Notes under the pieces: model-generated | The model's database searches: none | What the model saw: only the letters and a program-made list of their open reading frames with translations | Told to the model about the DNA's origin: nothing | Part shown: positions 59,462 to 64,000 of the stretch, piece by piece | Numbering within the stretch: the first letter of the stretch is position 1 | Layout: each line of letters begins with the position of its first letter | Program-made: the position numbers and the translations under genes | Origin: Notamacropus eugenii | Lineage: Eukaryota; Chordata; Mammalia; Diprotodontia; Macropodidae | Assembly (NCBI RefSeq): GCF_028372415.1 | Contig: NC_092875.1 | Span: 439,897,377-439,961,376 of the forward strand | Reading direction: 5' to 3' | Length of the DNA: 64,000 nt

Positions 59462-59975
59462 AAGAATCATCAGTGACACCTTATTTACTACAGGGAAAAT
59501 TCAAACTTTTCAGATTGGCATTTAAAGCCCTTGATGGGTAGATCCCAGCCTAACTTCACACTTTTTCCCCACAATGATCCACTTTACATCTTCTGTATTC
59601 CTGTTTTTGTTTCCCAAACTTGGCCATGTATTCCCTATATGAGTGATTTTACATGAGCTATCTTTCATGCCTGGTATGTACTTCCTCTTTATCACTACCT
59701 CTTGCAATCCATCGTGCCCTTCAAGTCTCAGCTCAAGTCCCATCTCCTACCAGAATCCTTCCTTAATCTCCCCTAGTTAGATGTTGGTGATCCTTTCTTC
59801 TTCAAATCATCCTACATATATTTATTTGCTTCCATATTATATCATGCTCAGAGAATGTAGGTTCCTCAAAGTCAGGGACTATTTTGTCTTTTTATCACCA
59901 TTGCTCAGTACAGTCCTTTGCTCAAGGCACACACTTGATAAATATTTGCTGAATTATATTAGAAACTAGCAGAGC

Positions 59976-60339
59976 ATCCACAGGACAGCCCTTCCACCCT
60001 CCTCCCATACCATATGGGTCTTCTGGGGTCTGTGTTTCTTCCATCCACAGCTGATGTTTACCTTTACTGCCTCTTGCAAAAATGACTCCATCAGGTGACT
60101 GGTGTTTTGTAAAAAGTAAACACATTAGTAGAGATTGGTGAGCTATGGATATGGATACACAGAATTCCTTGAGCGTGGGGAAGTTTTTGGGGGCAGGCCC
60201 GAAGTGTTCCAGGTGCACCATGCAAAATGAGAAAGTTGGACAATCACTAAGTTCCCTTCCAGATTTAAATCATATGTTCCAAATTCATAAAAGAATTTTA
60301 TAAATCATAGTTGTAAAGCTGACAGAGCTTTTCATTGTC
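59976..60339. other. No gene recognised
   Basis: Unclassified. A 99-codon minus frame at 59922-60221 has no known domain. Confidence 0.4.
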
Positions 60340-60490
60340 ATTTAATCTAAACTCTTATTTTATAGATGAGGACAGGGATGCTTTGAAGAGGTCAAATGAC
60401 TTGCTTAAGTCAGGGCTGTTGTGAGGCTAAAGTGAGATACTATGGGAAAAGCACTTTCCAAATCTTAATCTCCAAAGTCCTGTATACATG
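60340..60490. mobile_element. MIR-derived fragments, both orientations
   Basis: 'tattttatagatgaggacagggatg' (reverse core) adjoins 'cagggctgttgtgaggctaaagtgagatac' (forward tail). Confidence 0.5.
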
Positions 60491-60717
60491 CCAGTTACTA
60501 TCATTGTCATCAGCACCAACCTATGGTTACCAGACCCTCAGATTGGTGATGACTTCATTCCTTGAGCCTTCTACTGTACTCCTGCTGAGCTTAAGCAGTG
60601 TTTATAGAGAAAGAAGTGAGCTGGTGAATGTTTAACAATGGGGCTTCCTAGGAAAAAAGTATGTGTGTACAGATCCTTTTAGTTTTAATCCACATCACTG
60701 ACATTTTCTTTTGGTTT
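60491..60717. other. No gene recognised
   Basis: Unclassified sequence with no supported feature. Confidence 0.4.
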
Positions 60718-60805
60718 AGTCATGTTTTAGTTTTGTTCAACACTTCATGACCCTACGTGAGATTTTCTGATATAGATACTAGAGGGCTCTCCATTCCCTT
60801 ACTCC
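60718..60805 (-). mobile_element. BovB/RTE-like SINE fragment
   Basis: 'gttttgttcaacacttcatgaccctacgtgag' and 'gatatagatactagagggctctccattcc' resemble the BovB-like part at 52483-52560, but more diverged. Confidence 0.5.
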
Positions 60806-61235
60806 CCCTCTCAACATAAGTGATCCAGCCAAACTGGCTTTCTCTCCGTTCTTCACACACCACAGTACAGCTTCTGCTTCTGTATCTTTATGCCAGCCAT
60901 CCCACATCACAAAATGTACTCTCTTCTCACTTTCACCTCATAATCTCTACTTCTTTAAGATGCCATTCAAGAGACATCTTCTACATGAAGCCTTTCTTGA
61001 TCCATCCCAACCATTAGTGCCTTCAATCTAAAAGAACCTTAAGTTTTATCACTTTATTCTCTCTCCATATATATATATATCATATTTCCTTGCAAAAGTA
61101 CTTGTTATCCTCCTTCATCCATTAGAATGTAAGCTTGAGAACAGAGATTGTCTAAGTCTTTGTATGTGTTCCTACTATCTAGCACAGTAACTGACGATAC
61201 GCAGTAAATATACCCTTACTGATTAATTTGAGAGG
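60806..61235 (+). mobile_element. L2 LINE 3' UTR
   Basis: 'catcttctacatgaagcctttcttgatcc', 'ttagaatgtaagcttgagaacagagattgtc' and 'tatctagcacagtaactgac' are in L2 order. Confidence 0.7.
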
Positions 61236-61324
61236 ATTTAAAGTTCTTTCAGAACACTATATGTGCTATCCCTCTCATATAATAACATCATCCCTTATTC
61301 AGCAATTTACACATATATTGGTAG

Positions 61325-61565
61325 TGAGTTGATATGGTGGATACAGTCCTAGACTTAGAGTCAAGAAGGCATGAATTTAAATCCTTCCTCAGTTGTGTGA
61401 CTGAGCAAGTCACTTAACTTTTTTGAACCTCAGTTTCCTCACTTACAATAATTTTATATTATAAAACCCAGGTATATAATATCTACCTCATATTCTAGCT
61501 GTAAGGATAAAAGGAGATCACAGAAGCAAAGCTCTTTGTAACTAGATGACTGCTAAGTAATATGA
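61325..61565 (+). mobile_element. MIR SINE, nearly full length
   Basis: 'gatatggtggatacagtcctagacttagagtcaagaagg' (head), 'gtgactgagcaagtcacttaac' and 'cctcagtttcctcac' (core), then 'ctagctgtaaggataaaagg' with the tail. Confidence 0.78.
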
Positions 61566-61741
61566 TAACATGTTCTACCACTGATGGGATTATTGATGCA
61601 AATTCTCACACTTTCTAACGGTAGAAATACTTTCCAGGAAAGCCTTCCCATTCTGCATTTTCAGGTTTAATATTGTTTGGAGAGAGATAACATAAAATGA
61701 AAGCTTTCTGCCAAATGGCTATCCCTTCTCTGTCCTATCCC
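61566..61741. other. No gene recognised
   Basis: Unclassified spacer. Confidence 0.35.
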
Positions 61742-62065
61742 TTTGTTGGTTTTGCACATTGGAAGAACACAGTTTCTGCTCAGGGTGCCTGTCTCCCAAA
61801 TGCTACTTGAAACTTTACAACTGAAAATACCAATCCCACTTTTTAAAGCATGTCAAGTGGTTACAACATGTCAAGTAGCTACTATGGAAATGATTGTAAT
61901 AACGCAAATGAAAGAGTGGGGTTTCAGGGGTTTCCACACAATGGGAACTGGAGAAAACTTTTCCTACAGGAAAATAGTCACAGGCTAATAGTCTCCAGGG
62001 TGAAGAGCGAGAGGAGGGAAAGGCAGAAAAGGCTTGATGAGAGGGGAAAAGTACAATTGTTAAAT
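61742..62065 (+). pseudogene. Possible decayed coding fragment, unrecognised
   Basis: Read in the frame of the ATG at 61850, the sequence gives an uneven, protein-like composition: 'NTVSAQGACLPNAT', a TGA, 'NFTTENTNPTF', a TAA, then 'SMSSGYNMSSSYYGNDCNN' and 'ANERVGFQGFPHNGNWRK'. Both stops could come from C-to-T changes (CGA or CAA). The Ser/Tyr/Asn/Gly-rich part is not low-complexity DNA. I do not recognise the protein. It may be chance. Confidence 0.25.
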
Positions 62066-63095
62066 TAAAAAAGGATTTCAAAGTTTTTTATAATCAAATA
62101 AACCATCTTTCTTACATACCTTACAAAATTGAAATACAGGTGCCTGATTAGTTAAAAATCCTTGAGCTGCAGACACCTCTTGAAGATCTCAGCTGAGAAG
62201 AAAAGGAAATAGAGAGACAATACAATTGTCTCTGGAGCCCATACCATGAAACCATCCTGCAGGAAAGGAACGGAGCAGTCATGAAGCATCACAGGTAAGT
62301 AGGGTGACTCAACACATTGAGACTGACAGAGTCTCACCTTCTCCACAGGAAAAGATAAAGGGCTTTTAGGAAGATGAAAAAAATAACATCTCCAAGTCAG
62401 AGTGTACCATCCCCAGAGGCATAAGATAGACATTGTCTTCTGATGAAGTGAGCCCGGATTCTGTTAATTCAAATTAAAGTTTTCCAAAGGAAATAATCCA
62501 CCTGGTTTATACCTTCCCCTGCCAGACTCTACAGGGGAAAAAGAGAAAAGCAAACTAATGAGCAGAGATGTGAGAACTGGGGAACTTCAAATGAGGCGTT
62601 TTGAACGCATTCAAACACACTAAGATGATCATTTATACAGAAGTCAAGATGTTCTACGAATGGAAACTTTGCTAGCCAGTTGGTTAAGGGAACCAGTTCA
62701 AGGTTTTTCATCTGAGTTCTGCCAGAAGTTTGTTCTATGAGCATTGGCACTTTGGTAAACTTTCTGTGCCTGCCTTCTTTCTGATAAAGAAGGGATCGCA
62801 GTCCCCCTGTGCCCACCTCCTCAGTGTGTAACATGATTTAATAAGATAATAAGTGCTCAGGGGGGTTGAGCAACTTGGAAGAGCGATATGATATAATATA
62901 TGGCATCGTCATCTGTATAAGCATATTAGAATAATTATTTTAATGGCTCAATTTTCTCCCATAATGAGGATTACAATTCCTGACTAATTTACGTGGGTAG
63001 CATCTTCTATGCTTAAATTACTATACATGAGCATCGAATAAAAGGAACAACCCCCACAGGTTTGTGGATTGTTTAATTGTTCTTACTGCTTTTGC
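62066..63095. other. No gene recognised
   Basis: Unclassified. Minus frames at 62152-62433 and 62529-62834 have no known domain. Confidence 0.4.
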
Positions 63096-63246
63096 GGTGT
63101 GTGTGTGTTTGTGTGTATGTATATGTGTGTGTGGTGTGTGTGTATGGTGTGTGTGTGTATGTGTGTGTGGTGTGTGTGTATGTGTGTGGTATGTGTGTAT
63201 GTGTGTGTGTGTGGTGTGTGTGGTGTGTGTGCGTGTGTGTGTGTGT
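63096..63246. repeat. Interrupted (TG)n microsatellite
   Basis: TG with regular TATG and GGTG interruptions, suggesting a higher-order unit. Cys-Val and Thr-His frames over it are artefacts. Confidence 0.95.
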
Positions 63247-63869
63247 CTGATGTGTGATGGAGGGGAGTCCAACTCCAGAGAAAGCGTATAATTGCCCATC
63301 CACTAAATCAGCTCCCCTCCAAACTTCTATGAGTTTGCTTCAGGCTGGTCTTAGTATAGGAAGTGTCAGCCCTGAAGGCCTGCTTCTTTAACTAATGATT
63401 AGCAGTTCTGAATGAGCTATTCTGATGACCAATTCTTTTCCAATTTCCCAGTGCTGCTCTAGTGAGCAATACAGGGTCTTGCTGTAGGGGAGAGAGAAAG
63501 TTTCTTTCCTGCTTTCCTCTGGATCACAGAAACAGGAAGCCACAGAACTCACATCTTCCAGGTGCTAGTTGTTCCATTGACAAAATGAACACTTTGAAAA
63601 GACAACCATGACAATATGTTTTCCCATTTGTTTTTCAGAAAAGGAAAAAAAATGCACCAAATATTTTGCAATTGTCTGGAGTCAAAGTGACATCCAATGA
63701 AAACCTCTTACATCTGCTTATTTCTTATAACAGATCCAGTGGAGAATGATGTGAAGGGGGTCACAATGTGCTATGAATGAGAAATTTACTTGTCTAGTGG
63801 TGTAGAAAACAGGGTCAAGAATTGGAGACAAGTTCTAGCTTAAAGACACTCATCTAATCCTTCAATTCA
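63247..63869. other. No gene recognised
   Basis: Unclassified sequence. Confidence 0.4.
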
Positions 63870-64000
63870 ATTTTATTCAATTCAACAAGCCTTTGTTAAG
63901 CACCTACCATATGTCAAGCACAGTGCTAGGCACTATTGATACAAAGATTAAACAAAAATAGTCCTTGACCTCAAGAAACTCACATGGGATGGGGGGAGGA
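63870..64000 (-). mobile_element. L2 LINE 3' end, antisense, runs off the window
   Basis: 'caattcaacaagcctttgttaagcacctaccatatgtcaagcac', 'agtgctaggcactattgatacaaag' and 'gtccttgacctcaagaaactcacatggg' are the reverse of the L2 terminus. Confidence 0.75.

Larger units (their letters stand above)
58260..59975 (+). mobile_element. L2 LINE, ORF2 C-terminus and 3' UTR, split by an L1
   Basis: 58260-58777 holds the L2 region 'gaccatctctatgaagataac', 'cccagccctaatagatc' and 'ctatcctccacacaactaccaaaataatg'. It resumes after the L1 at 59462 with 'catcagtgacacc', 'gcatttaaagcccttgatggg', 'gcccttcaagtctcagctcaag' and the end 'ctcaaggcacacacttgataaatatttgctgaa'. Plus-strand and decayed. Confidence 0.75.

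Noticed and set aside
63064-63303. Cys-Val and Thr-His rich frames as keratin-associated-like proteins
   Set aside because: Pure products of an interrupted TG microsatellite.

Overview
The window looks like a stretch of marsupial nuclear genome with no intact single-copy host gene. It is AT-rich and full of long CA/TG, TA and AG/CT microsatellites. It is built almost wholly from decayed retroelements: L2 and MIR of both orientations, several L1 copies, an RTE-clade LINE, and composite SINEs that join a MIR-like tRNA-derived head to an RTE/BovB-like tail. That SINE type and the abundance of RTE and L1 are what I know from marsupials (Monodelphis or an Australian relative). The species call is inference.

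Layout. 1-7.56 kb: a hAT-like MITE, L2, MIR, an RTE 3' end and an old L1 piece. 7.56-12.4 kb: an internally deleted L1, an older L1 split by a SINE, and a pair of inverted ~190-bp repeats that I cannot name. 12.4-25.5 kb: sparse MIR and L2, one L1 carrying only its 5' half on the minus strand, one old minus-strand L1. 25.6-41.4 kb: the main structure, a single RTE LINE split by nested insertions. An L1 (26422-33081) sits in its 5' region and itself carries a GAPDH retrocopy. An ORF1-only HAL1-type element (34143-39011) sits in its coding part and itself carries a class II endogenous retrovirus remnant. A third, antisense L1/HAL1 piece lies at about 39.2-39.5 kb. 41.4-54.4 kb: L2, MIR, SINEs, an ORF1-bearing L1 and microsatellites. 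54.46-54.73 kb: a near-perfect 277-bp palindrome. 54.8-64 kb: hAT-like MITE, MIR, SINEs, and an L2 interrupted by a 5'-truncated L1 with a perfect 11-bp target duplication.

The only host gene sequence recognised with confidence is the GAPDH processed pseudogene (27713-28984). It has target-site duplications, a poly-A tail, one frameshift and several CpG-type replacements. Order of events read from the nesting: RTE first, then L1 and HAL1, then the GAPDH retrocopy and the retrovirus. Repeat-family names come from memory of consensus sequences and were not checked with a repeat library; boundaries are approximate unless a target duplication fixes them.
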